NCBI RefSeq assembly: GCF_019396345.1
Contig: NZ_JAHKRM010000037.1
Span: forward strand, 62,001-126,000
Source of the DNA: Nonomuraea guangzhouensis
Lineage (GTDB): Bacteria; Actinomycetota; Actinomycetes; Streptosporangiales; Streptosporangiaceae
DNA length: 64,000 nt
Reading direction: 5' to 3'
Position 1 is the stretch's first letter. Every line of letters begins with the position of its first letter. This document shows, one piece after another, positions 1 through 7,752 of this stretch. Below the pieces are notes generated by a model. That model had not been told where the DNA came from. It saw nothing but the letters and a program-made list of their open reading frames with translations, and did no database searches. Both the position numbers and the translations under genes were made by a program.

Positions 1-288
1 CGCCGCGAGGATCGCCACGAACAATGTCAGTACGGTCACCGACAGCGCGACGATGTAACTGTTGATGAAAAACCTCAACTGGGCCTCGTCGCCCAGGATC
101 TTCGCGTAGGCGTCGAACGAGAAGCTGTCGGTGACCAGTCGCGGCGGAACCTGGAAGACCTCTCCATTGGTCTTGAACGACGTCGACAGCATCCACAGGA
201 CCGGCAGGCCGGCGAAGGCCGCGCCGGCGCACAAGCCTGCGAGCACGGCGATCTTCGCGTAGAGGCGCCGCCTTTTGCGGGTGAGCAC
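1..288 (-). CDS. Sugar ABC transporter permease, MalG-type (partial, runs off window start)
   Basis: This is the N-terminal 96 residues of a binding-protein-dependent sugar permease; the rest lies before base 1. A short basic start (MLTRKRRRLY) is followed by a hydrophobic first membrane segment, then the periplasmic WMLSTSFKT-type stretch that MalG-family permeases carry after TM1. The GTG at 288 is chosen because an in-frame TGA lies 9 bases upstream and GGAGAGG sits just before it. It is the third gene of the binding protein-permease-permease operon, 6 bases after the preceding stop. The family is clear; the sugar is not. Confidence 0.85.
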   Translation of the reverse strand, partial: MLTRKRRRLYAKIAVLAGLCAGAAFAGLPVLWMLSTSFKTNGEVFQVPPRLVTDSFSFDAYAKILGDEAQLRFFINSYIVALSVTVLTLFVAILAA

Positions 289-294
289 GGGTGA

Positions 295-1257
295 TCACCT
301 CTCCTTTTGCAGGCGAACGTAGAAGAAGGCCAGAATCATCGTGAGCAGCAGGACTATGACAGCGGCGGCGGACGCGGTGGCGAACTCGTAACTGCTGAAG
401 GCTTGCTTGTAGGTGTACGTGCTGAGCATCTCGGTGACATTCAGCGGGCCACCACCGGTGGTCATCCAGATGAGCGCGAACTGCTGGGACGTCCAGATGA
501 GATCGAGCACGGCCATGCTGAGAAGCACCGGTTTCAGCTGGGGAATCGTCACATTGCGAAACTGGCGGAAAGCGGTTGCGCCGTCCACGGAGGCCGCCTC
601 GTACAGAACGGGGGAGATTCCCTGCAACGCGGCCAGGATGCTGATCATGAAGAACGGGAAGCCGGCCCAGATGTTGATGAATGTCAACGCCCAGAGCGCC
701 TTGTTCGGGTCGGAGAGCCAGCTCACTTCCCCGCGTATCACGCCGATCGTGGTCAGGACGTAATTGACCACCCCGGACGGGTCCAGCATGAGCCGCCAGA
801 TGACCGCGATCACGGCGACCGTGAACAGCCAGGGCAGAATGTAGACAATGCGGAAGATGGCTTTCGTCACTCCGCCCAGCAACGGCGTGTTGAGCATCGT
901 CGCGAAGGCCAGTCCGAGGCCGAGATGAGCGAGAGTGCTCAGGGTGATGAAGATGAACGTGTTCTTCAGGGCTGCCAGGAAGTCGGGATCGGTGAGCACC
1001 GTGGTGTAGTTGGCGAGGCCGGCGAAGACCGGATTCTGCTCGACGATCACATTGTCCTTGAACGAATAACTGACCACCATCGCGATGGGGATGATCATCA
1101 GCACAAAGATCAATATCAGCGTCGGCGAGAGATAGCCGTACGGGACGACCCGCTGTACGGGGAAAGGCCGCGTCCTTCTCCTTCGGTCCGCAGCGGATTT
1201 CGATGCCGATTCTGCGGTTTCCGGAGCGGCCGCGGGATCGAGTTTCGCGGTTTTCAT
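295..1257 (-). CDS. Sugar ABC transporter permease, MalF/UgpA-type
   Basis: A 320-residue inner-membrane permease of the carbohydrate uptake (CUT1) family. After a cytoplasmic N-terminus of about 45 residues there are six hydrophobic segments. The EAA cytoplasmic loop that contacts the ATPase is visible near residues 220-240 (YEAASVDGATAFRQF). ATG 1257 is chosen because AAGGAG lies 6 bases upstream; the frame stays open upstream to 1407, but that part has no ribosome site and a shadow-like composition. The gene lies 61 bases after the binding-protein stop. No ATP-binding subunit is encoded in the window, as is common in actinomycetes that share an MsiK-type ATPase between importers (family knowledge). 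Confidence 0.93.
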   Translation of the reverse strand: MKTAKLDPAAAPETAESASKSAADRRRRTRPFPVQRVVPYGYLSPTLILIFVLMIIPIAMVVSYSFKDNVIVEQNPVFAGLANYTTVLTDPDFLAALKNTFIFITLSTLAHLGLGLAFATMLNTPLLGGVTKAIFRIVYILPWLFTVAVIAVIWRLMLDPSGVVNYVLTTIGVIRGEVSWLSDPNKALWALTFINIWAGFPFFMISILAALQGISPVLYEAASVDGATAFRQFRNVTIPQLKPVLLSMAVLDLIWTSQQFALIWMTTGGGPLNVTEMLSTYTYKQAFSSYEFATASAAAVIVLLLTMILAFFYVRLQKER

Positions 1258-1318
1258 CGATGTCTCCTTGGTTCGGGGCCGCGCCGCACGGTCGGCGCGG
1301 CCCGCGAAGGACGGCAGG

Positions 1319-2626
1319 TCAGAGCACCGGCATCCAGGCCTGTTGTGCCTTGTTGAGGGCGTCGTCGACGCTCTGCTTGCCGGTGAGCGCGAGCTGCAAC
1401 TGCTCATCGAAGCTGCGCATCAGATCTTCGGACTTCGGCAACCCCACGAACTGGTTGGCGGGATATCCCGCCTTGTAGATGTCGAAGGCCGTCTTGAACA
1501 ACGGGTCACTCTTGCTGAAGTCCGGCTCGGCCGTCTTGTTGCCGGGGAAGCCGTTCGCCAGCGTGCTCAGCTCAGAGTTCGCCTTCTTGTCCATCAAGAA
1601 CTGGACCAGCTTGAACGCCTCGGCCTTGTGCTCCGAGGACTCGGCGACGCCGATGCCCCAGGACGCGTACGGGATGCCGCGCTTGCCGGTGTAGCCGTCC
1701 TCGGCCGGGATCGGCACCACCGAGAAGTCCAGCTTCGGATCGTTCTTCTTGATCAGCGTGATGTGGGCCAAGGAGTCGATCATCATGCCGACCTGACCGG
1801 TGGAGAACTTCTCGACCTTGTCCTGCTCTTTCATGGTGAGATATCCGGGCGCGATGACGCCCGCGTCGTTCAGGCTCTTGACGAAGTTGACGGTGCTCTT
1901 GACGCCAGGGCCGGTCAGGTCGGGCTTCCCGTCCTGGGTGAGCATGCTGCCGCCCGATGCCCACAGCCAGGACATCACGTCATTCTGGACGCCGTTGGGA
2001 ACGGCGGAGTCGAGTGGCAGGGCCCAGCCCTTGACGTTGCCGCCGAGCGCGCTGATCTTCTTGGCCGCGTCCAAGAACTCCGTGCGGGTGCTCGGCGGCT
2101 TCTTGACCCCCGCCTTCGAGAGCAGATCGTTGTTGACGAACAGGGGATAGACGAAGTTGACCACGGGGATCATGTAGGTCTTCCCCTTGATCTGGATCTG
2201 GCTCGCGAGCTGGCTCGAGTCGTACTTCGCGCTCGCCATGAGCTCGGACAGGTCCGCGATGGCACCCTGCTTGGCGAAGTCGCTCACCCAAGCGCCGTCG
2301 AGGCCCACGACATCAGGCAGGGTCCTCGACGCCGCTCCGGAGACCAACTGCTGCTTCGTGGACGCGTACGGAGCGCTCAGCAGCTTGACCTTGATTTTCG
2401 GGTACTGCGCCGTGAACTCCGTCATGAGCTTGTCGAACGATCCCGCCGGCAGCTCCGGCGCCCACCACTGCGCGAACTCCAGCGTGACGGTGCCGTCCGC
2501 GCTCGTTCCCGCGCTTGATCCCGAGTTGGACCCACACCCCACGGCGGTGGCGCTGAGCACCGCCACCGCCATCACCCCGAGTAGTCGCCTCGTCCGGCCC
2601 TGCAACCGGGTGCTGCCTCCGGTCAT
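1319..2626 (-). CDS. Sugar ABC transporter substrate-binding lipoprotein
   Basis: A 435-residue extracellular solute-binding protein (family 1, MalE-like). A lipoprotein signal with lipobox AVGC near residues 28-31 precedes a Gly/Ser-rich linker. Typical features follow: a FAQWW start to the first lobe, and a PDVVGLDGAWVSDFAKQG segment where these proteins read PDV...D..w...fa..G. AAGGAGG lies 6 bases before the ATG. It is the first gene of the importer operon. It faces away from the DeoR repressor at 2923, which suggests local repression relieved by the imported sugar or its phosphate (inference). The ligand cannot be assigned from sequence alone. Confidence 0.93.
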   Translation of the reverse strand: MTGGSTRLQGRTRRLLGVMAVAVLSATAVGCGSNSGSSAGTSADGTVTLEFAQWWAPELPAGSFDKLMTEFTAQYPKIKVKLLSAPYASTKQQLVSGAASRTLPDVVGLDGAWVSDFAKQGAIADLSELMASAKYDSSQLASQIQIKGKTYMIPVVNFVYPLFVNNDLLSKAGVKKPPSTRTEFLDAAKKISALGGNVKGWALPLDSAVPNGVQNDVMSWLWASGGSMLTQDGKPDLTGPGVKSTVNFVKSLNDAGVIAPGYLTMKEQDKVEKFSTGQVGMMIDSLAHITLIKKNDPKLDFSVVPIPAEDGYTGKRGIPYASWGIGVAESSEHKAEAFKLVQFLMDKKANSELSTLANGFPGNKTAEPDFSKSDPLFKTAFDIYKAGYPANQFVGLPKSEDLMRSFDEQLQLALTGKQSVDDALNKAQQAWMPVL

Positions 2627-2645
2627 CGCGACCTCCTTGCTGTAC

Positions 2646-2907
2646 AGGTGTTACCGCTCTTTGCTGGTTTCCGCCACATTAACAACGCATGACGCCACAT
2701 CACAAGGGTTAGTAATGCAAAACCCTGCTAGAAACCGCATACTTCGGCATCCGGACGGAAGGAGTGCGCTGGAGCTGGGGGCTTCTCGTCCCAGGTGTCA
2801 CCGAGGAGGGCGGCACTTTGCCCGAAACACGCAGCAGTATGCGGTAGTCTGCAGTTCTAGGCCTGTATCACTCCTCAGTTGCGCTGATCCGTAGCGCGAC
2901 TACCGCA
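2646..2907. promoter_or_regulatory. Divergent control region with repeated ACCGCA/TGCGGT half-sites
   Basis: This is the shared upstream region of the ABC importer and the DeoR gene. ACCGCATACT (2734-2743) is the exact reverse complement of AGTATGCGGT (2836-2845). TGCGGTAGTC (2840-2849) is the exact reverse complement of GACTACCGCA (2898-2907). A further TTACCGCT is at 2651-2658. A separate 6-bp inverted repeat, AGGGTT/AACCCT, is at 2705-2710 and 2721-2726. The central site pairs with both outer ones, a layout that suits looping or cooperative binding by a DeoR-type repressor (inference). No promoter hexamers could be assigned confidently. Confidence 0.5.
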
Positions 2908-2922
2908 GAGATGGGAGGGTCA

Positions 2923-3759
2923 GTGACCCTTGACGAAGAGGACCGGCAGCGGCGTCTACCTGCGGGTCGTAAAGCCCAACTGGCGGCATATGTCGCAGAG
3001 GCTGGGCAGGTCACGGTCACCGCACTCGCAGAGCGCTTCGGCGTCTCCATCGACACGATCCGGCGGGACCTGGACCAGCTCAGCGCCGACGGCGTCCTGG
3101 TCCGCACCTATGGCGGAGCGGTCAGTCAGTCGACTCTCTCCCGGGTCGACCGGGCCGTGGACGTGCGGCTCAAGATGGAAGAACGGGAGAAGGAGAAGAT
3201 CGCGGCGCTTGCCGCGTCGCTGGTGGACGATGGGTCAATCGTCATGATCAACGGCGGTACGACCACCCTTGCCGTGGCCCGGAACCTGCGTAACCACCGG
3301 GATTTGACCGTGGTGACGAACAGTCTGCTCGTGCCCCCGGCGCTGCCGCCCTCGGCCGTCCGCGACGTGTACCTCTTCGGGGGCGCGGTCCGCACTCTCA
3401 CGCTGGCTACTGTCGGTCCCGTCAGCTTCCGGGGGTCCGACGGAAGCGACCTGGACATCAGCTGCGACCTGGCGTTGATCGGCGTCGGCGCCGTTTCGGC
3501 GGCCGCCGGGTACACGACGAGCAACCTCGCCGAGGCGGCGATGATGCGAGAGATGATCTCCCGGGCGGGGCGCGTGGCGATCCTGGCCGATTCGTCCAAG
3601 TTCGGCCGCCGGCTCTTCGCCCAGGTGTCCGAGCTCGGGGTCGCCGACTACTTCGTCACAGACGCCACTCCGCCGGCTGATCTTCTGGACGCGCTGAAGG
3701 AGAACGAGGTAGAGCTGATCACGCCGGAGACTCTCGAAGGCGCCCAGGATCTGCAGTAG
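2923..3759 (+). CDS. DeoR/GlpR-family transcriptional repressor
   Basis: A 278-residue regulator. An N-terminal winged helix (about residues 15-65) carries the DeoR hallmark VTALAERFGVSIDTIRRDL, followed by a sugar-phosphate-sensing DeoR C-terminal domain with the INGGTTTLAVARNL, VVTNS and DSSKFGRR segments typical of the family. GTG 2923 is preferred because GGGAGG lies 5 bases upstream; an in-frame ATG at 2911 would add four residues but would place that ribosome site inside the gene. It is divergent from the sugar importer and probably its local repressor. The effector is unknown. Confidence 0.9.
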   Translation: MTLDEEDRQRRLPAGRKAQLAAYVAEAGQVTVTALAERFGVSIDTIRRDLDQLSADGVLVRTYGGAVSQSTLSRVDRAVDVRLKMEEREKEKIAALAASLVDDGSIVMINGGTTTLAVARNLRNHRDLTVVTNSLLVPPALPPSAVRDVYLFGGAVRTLTLATVGPVSFRGSDGSDLDISCDLALIGVGAVSAAAGYTTSNLAEAAMMREMISRAGRVAILADSSKFGRRLFAQVSELGVADYFVTDATPPADLLDALKENEVELITPETLEGAQDLQ

Positions 3760-3765
3760 TCCGGA

Positions 3766-4016
3766 TCACGCCAGCGGTTCGGAGGTGCGGTTCTCCTCGG
3801 TGGCGAAGGCTCGGCGCACCCGTACCGCCAGCACGATCAGGACGACGGGAAGGAGCGTGTACGCCACCCACATGAGCGTGACCGGACTGCCCGCCTCTTC
3901 CGAGGACCCCGCGCGCGATGACGGCGGGAGCCAGCGGCATCAGGATCGCGACAGTGCATAAGGCAGGCACGGAGGATTTCGACGACACCAGCGACGCATC
4001 TATCGCTCGCGTCGCG
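3766..4016 (-). pseudogene. Possible remnant of a small membrane-protein gene
   Basis: Between the DeoR stop and the monooxygenase stop, the minus strand holds two adjoining hydrophobic stretches in different frames. One is in 4016-3906 (segment CTVAILMPLAPAVIARGVLG). The other is in 3939-3766 (segment TLMWVAYTLLPVVLIVLAVR, then a basic and polar tail ending at a TGA). Read together they resemble the end of a membrane protein broken by a frameshift. No intact start or recognisable family is visible, so this could also be chance open frame in GC-rich DNA. Confidence 0.22.
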
Positions 4017-4022
4017 ATCATG

Positions 4023-5168
4023 TCAAACCACGGGTACGCCGAGGCCGGAGAAGAAGTCGACCACGGCGCGTGGCGAGTCCGGGGCGAAGCACATGTCCAG
4101 CCCTTGGGCCGACATTTCAGCCGCGGCCGCAGCGCGGGGGAACATGGCCGTCTCGTACTGCGCCAGGGCGGCCTCCACGTCGTCCTCGTGCGCGACGATC
4201 GCCAGCGCCAGCTCCGTTCCGTCGAGCAGGGCGAGGTTGGCTCCCTCACCGGCGAACGGCGACATCACGTGCGCGGCGTCGCCGACCAGGGTCACGCCGG
4301 GGATGCGGGGCCAGGAGTGGCCGGTCGGCAGGGTGTAGATGAGTCGCAGGATGATCGTGTCATCACATTTGCGGATGAGGTCGGTCAGGTCGGGGCTCCA
4401 GTCGGCGAACTCCTTGAGCAGGGCCTCGCGGGCGGCGGTCGTGTCGGTCCAGTCGACGCCGCGGGTGGCCGCCCAGTCCTGCGGCACCCGTAGCGAGGCG
4501 CCCAGGTGGATGTCGGTGCCGCCGTGGCCCATCAGGGCCTTGTTGTCGGACAGGGCGAACATGCTGCCGGGGCCCACGAGGGCGGCCAGGTCAGGGTGGC
4601 GCACCTCGACGTCGGACAGATGCAGCTCCAGATAGGAGATCCCGCCGTATCGCGGGGTGGCCGCCGAGACCAGGGGGCGCACCTTGGACCAGGTGCCGTC
4701 CGCACCGACCAGGAGGTCCGCGGTGGTGCTGCCGCCGTCGGCGAAGGTCAGCTCGTGCCGACCGTCGTCGAGGGTGCGTGCCGTGGTGACCTTGTGGTTC
4801 CAGACGATGCGGCCGGGGTCGAGTGACCTGATGAGCAGGTTGCGCAGTGCGGTCCGCTCGATTTCGGGGCGGCCGCCGTAGCCGCCCTCGGGCTCGTGGT
4901 CAATGAAGACCGTGCCCGCCTTGTCCAGGACTCGCATGGTCTCGCCCTGTGGCTGGGTGAGCCGGCGAAACTGCTCGTAGAGGTCGGCCTCGCGCAGCGC
5001 GTACTGTCCGGACTCCTCGTGCATGTCGAGGGCGCCGCCCTGCCCGCGGGCGTCGGCGGACGCCTCGCCCTCGTACACGGTGGACTCGATGCCGTGCATC
5101 TGCAGTACGCGCGCCAGGACCAGGCCGCTGAGGCCGGCGCCGACGATGGCGATGGAACGTGGGGACAT
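4023..5168 (-). CDS. FAD-dependent monooxygenase, TetX/PHBH-like
   Basis: A 381-residue class A flavoprotein monooxygenase, about the length of TetX (388). The FAD-binding GAGLSG motif is at residues 10-15, the DG motif is near 155-158 (GADG), and the GD motif with the FAD ribityl-contact segment is at 296-311 (GDAAHVMSPFAGEGA). Such enzymes hydroxylate aromatic or polyketide substrates using NAD(P)H and O2; TetX-type members inactivate tetracyclines. Which applies here is unknown. AGGAG precedes the ATG. The gene is monocistronic, with a strong palindromic operator-like site 120 bases upstream, which suggests inducible, perhaps drug-responsive, expression. Confidence 0.88.
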   Translation of the reverse strand: MSPRSIAIVGAGLSGLVLARVLQMHGIESTVYEGEASADARGQGGALDMHEESGQYALREADLYEQFRRLTQPQGETMRVLDKAGTVFIDHEPEGGYGGRPEIERTALRNLLIRSLDPGRIVWNHKVTTARTLDDGRHELTFADGGSTTADLLVGADGTWSKVRPLVSAATPRYGGISYLELHLSDVEVRHPDLAALVGPGSMFALSDNKALMGHGGTDIHLGASLRVPQDWAATRGVDWTDTTAAREALLKEFADWSPDLTDLIRKCDDTIILRLIYTLPTGHSWPRIPGVTLVGDAAHVMSPFAGEGANLALLDGTELALAIVAHEDDVEAALAQYETAMFPRAAAAAEMSAQGLDMCFAPDSPRAVVDFFSGLGVPVV

Positions 5169-5288
5169 GGTGGGCTCCTATGCGCTGCGCGCCCAGCGCG
5201 GAAAAGTCGGCTGCCACGTCGACCGCTGAGGCGACGGTGGCCAGGGAGTCTGAGCGCGATCGGTCGAGCTCATGAGTGTCAACGTAGC

Positions 5289-5322
5289 ACGAACATGTTC
5301 GTTACGATAGCGTTCGTTACGA
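5289..5322. promoter_or_regulatory. Palindromic TetR-type operator upstream of the monooxygenase
   Basis: ACGAACATGTTCGT (5289-5302) is a perfect 14-bp palindrome. It overlaps the first of two direct repeats of GTTCGTTACGA (5297-5307 and 5312-5322), phased 15 bases apart. The A/T-containing palindrome stands out against the surrounding GC-rich sequence and lies where a promoter for the minus-strand monooxygenase would be. Such sites usually bind TetR- or MarR-family repressors (inference), but no such regulator gene is adjacent. Confidence 0.55.
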
Positions 5323-5381
5323 AGACGTTCGGCTCGGATTTCACGTCGCGTCTCAGCGCCGTTCGGAGGAGATGCAGAAGT

Positions 5382-5398
5382 ACACTTCCGGGAAGTGT
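5382..5398. promoter_or_regulatory. Perfect inverted repeat before the AAA ATPase gene
   Basis: ACACTTCC (5382-5389) and GGAAGTGT (5391-5398) form a perfect 8-bp inverted repeat around one central G, ending 25 bases before the GTG start of the ATPase gene. The position fits an operator overlapping the promoter or start of the transcript; a leader hairpin is the alternative. No regulator can be named. Confidence 0.4.
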
Positions 5399-5423
5399 GT
5401 TTCTGTAAGTTTGGAGAGACTCG

Positions 5424-6902
5424 GTGATCGGAAAGCCAGAGCGGGTCTTCGGCCGGGAGAGAGAGTGGCAAGGGCTCGTCCGGTTCGTGTCCGGTGGAGA
5501 TAGGGCCACGCCGTTGGCCGGTGCTGCCCTCGGTGTGGTCAGCGGGCGTCGGCGGCAGGGGAAGAGCTTCCTGCTGCAAGCCTTGGCCGAGGCGACGGGA
5601 GGGATGTACTTCGCCGCAACCGAGGCGACCGAAGCCGAATCCCTCCGGTTGTTCGCCGATGCGCTGGTGCGCCACACCCGCGAGATCCCCGATGCTCCCT
5701 TCCGGGATTGGAATGACGCGATCGCTCACCTGTTCCGGAGCTTCGGTGACCGGCCGGTGCCGGTGGTCATCGATGAGTTCCCGTTCCTGTCCAGGACTTC
5801 ACCGGCGTTGCCGTCGATCATCCAGCGGGAGCTCGGGCCCGGAGGTAGCGGGCGCGACAGTGCGGCGCGATTGGTGCTCTGCGGGTCGGCGATGTCCGTG
5901 ATGGGCGGCTTGCTGGCGGGGCAGGCGCCGTTGCGCGGAAGAGCTGGGCTCGAACTCGTCATCCACCCCTTTCGCTATCGGGACGCCGCGGAGTTCTGGG
6001 GAATCTCGGACCCGCGGCTGGCCGTGCTCGTGCACGCGATTCTGGGCGGGACGCCGGCGTACCGGTACGAGTTCACTCAGGGAGATGTACCGGCGAGCCT
6101 GGCGGATTTCGATGACTGGGTCGTCCGGACGGTTCTCAATCCGCAGACGCCGCTCTTTCGCGAGGCGCGTTACCTGCTGGCGGAGGAATCGGATATCCGC
6201 GACCCCGCTCTGTATCACTCGGTGCTGGCCGCCATCGCCAGTGGCAACACCACGAACGGTGGGATCGCCAATTACGTCGGACGCAAGTCTGATCAGATCA
6301 CCCACCCCCTGAACGTCCTGGAGGATTGCGCGCTGGTCGCGCGCGAGCCCGACCTGTTCAGGTCCCGGCGGTCCCGCTATCGCATCGTGGAGCCGCTGAT
6401 CACGTTCTATGAGGCCATCATGCGGCGGCGCTGGCCGGAACTGGAGATCCACCGGGCGGAGAATGTGTGGGGATCCGTGCGGCAGACATTCCTCGCCCAG
6501 GTCGTGGGTCCCCACTTCGAATCCCTTTGCCGGGACTTCGCGCTGGACGCGGGGGAAACGCTGTATGGCGGTTTTCCGGCTGAGATCGGGTCAGGAGTGG
6601 TGGGCGATCCCGCGAAACGGACCCAGATCGAGATCGACGTGGCGGTTCTCGCCGCGCAAGAACCTGGGCAGCCTCGGAGAATCCTGTCGCTCGGTGAGGT
6701 CAAATGGGGTGAGGTAATGAGCCATCATCACCTGGAACGCCTGGCCAGGGCTCGTACGCTGCTCGAGCAGAAGGGTTATGACACCCGTGACACGATTCTG
6801 GCCTGTTATGGGGGATGTGGCTTCACGGAGGAGTTGACGGCGTACGCCGATGACGACTCCCGGACCATGCTCGTCGGGCTGGAGCGCCTCTACCAGGCCT
6901 GA
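5424..6902 (+). CDS. Archaeal-type AAA ATPase with DUF234-like/nuclease-fold C-terminus
   Basis: A 492-residue ATPase. The P-loop GRRRQGKS is at residues 41-48 and Walker B PVPVVIDEFP at about 111-120. A winged-helix segment near 265-330 (asparagine-rich NTTNGGIANYVGR, then a YRIVEPLITFYE motif) matches the arrangement of archaeal-type STAND-like ATPases with a DUF234 tail. The C-terminal part has IEIDVAVL and ILSLGEVKW spaced as in a PD-(D/E)XK nuclease core. GGAGAG precedes the GTG. The gene stands alone between convergent and divergent neighbours and has a patchy distribution in bacteria (family knowledge); its cellular role is not established. Confidence 0.75.
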   Translation: MIGKPERVFGREREWQGLVRFVSGGDRATPLAGAALGVVSGRRRQGKSFLLQALAEATGGMYFAATEATEAESLRLFADALVRHTREIPDAPFRDWNDAIAHLFRSFGDRPVPVVIDEFPFLSRTSPALPSIIQRELGPGGSGRDSAARLVLCGSAMSVMGGLLAGQAPLRGRAGLELVIHPFRYRDAAEFWGISDPRLAVLVHAILGGTPAYRYEFTQGDVPASLADFDDWVVRTVLNPQTPLFREARYLLAEESDIRDPALYHSVLAAIASGNTTNGGIANYVGRKSDQITHPLNVLEDCALVAREPDLFRSRRSRYRIVEPLITFYEAIMRRRWPELEIHRAENVWGSVRQTFLAQVVGPHFESLCRDFALDAGETLYGGFPAEIGSGVVGDPAKRTQIEIDVAVLAAQEPGQPRRILSLGEVKWGEVMSHHHLERLARARTLLEQKGYDTRDTILACYGGCGFTEELTAYADDDSRTMLVGLERLYQA

Positions 6903-6920
6903 CCCTACGCGGCACACGGC

Positions 6921-7658
6921 CTACCTGGCGATGATCCGTACATCCCCCGTGTTGCTCTTCGCCACGATCGTTCGGTCGCTCTCCGTGCTCTTGATCTCCG
7001 ATTGTTCGGCTCCGTCCTTGCTCCGCGCCGTGACCCGGTAGGCGCCGGCGGGCACGGTCGCCGTCACCTGGCCGTCCTTGGACAGGAGGTCCAGGTTGGA
7101 CGGGGGGACGGCGAAGGACAGGTTGATGGCGCCGGTGTTCGAGCGGACGCGGACCGAGGGGGATTTGAGGCGTTCGCCGGTGATGGTGGCGTCGTCGCTC
7201 AGGAGGCGGAGCTTGCCGGCCATGTCGTACGCCTTGATGGAGCCGCCGTTCGAGACGTCCACGTCCTGGGTGAGGTTCTGGAGGATGACGCCGTCGTCCC
7301 CGCCGTCGACCGTGAGGCGGATCCCCGGCGGGACCTTGACGTGGTAGCGGGCGCCGCAGTCGCCGAAGACCACGGTGCAGTTGGCGCTCAGGCGGAGGGT
7401 GCCGTCCCTCAGCGACCATGATGCGTTGCCGTCATCGGCTGCCTTGCCGCGGAGCCAGCGTTCCACCTGCACGGTCGTGCCGGTGCCGGGCATGATGCGG
7501 AGGCCGCCCATTGAGGATTTGATGGCGAGCTGAGGGCCGGTGTAGGGGAAGGACTGGGCGGTGTGTACGTCCTTGGCGTCCAGCTTCAGCGCGCATCCGG
7601 TCAGCCCGATCAGTCCCGCCAGCGCTAAGGCCGTGGTTGTTGCCGTGATTCGCCTCAT
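6921..7658 (-). CDS. DUF4097-like beta-helical lipoprotein
   Basis: A 245-residue exported protein. A lipoprotein signal peptide ends in lipobox LTGC near residues 19-22. The rest is a series of short beta repeats with regularly spaced Gly, Ser, Asn and Asp (GGSIKAYDMAGKLRLLSDD, then SNTGAINLSF and SNTGDVRI), as in DUF4097/adhesin-like putative beta-helix proteins. ATG 7658 is chosen because it opens directly into the basic n-region and signal; the frame extends upstream without a better start. It is convergent with the ATPase gene. A surface or envelope role is likely, but no enzymatic function is suggested. Confidence 0.7.
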   Translation of the reverse strand: MRRITATTTALALAGLIGLTGCALKLDAKDVHTAQSFPYTGPQLAIKSSMGGLRIMPGTGTTVQVERWLRGKAADDGNASWSLRDGTLRLSANCTVVFGDCGARYHVKVPPGIRLTVDGGDDGVILQNLTQDVDVSNGGSIKAYDMAGKLRLLSDDATITGERLKSPSVRVRSNTGAINLSFAVPPSNLDLLSKDGQVTATVPAGAYRVTARSKDGAEQSEIKSTESDRTIVAKSNTGDVRIIAR

Positions 7659-7752
7659 GTCACGATCGTGGCCCGGCGCGGGGGTGTCGCCATCGGCCAT
7701 TCGACCGATTGGACATCCGCCATTCGGTTGTCTTCGAAGCCGCTGGAAAGTC

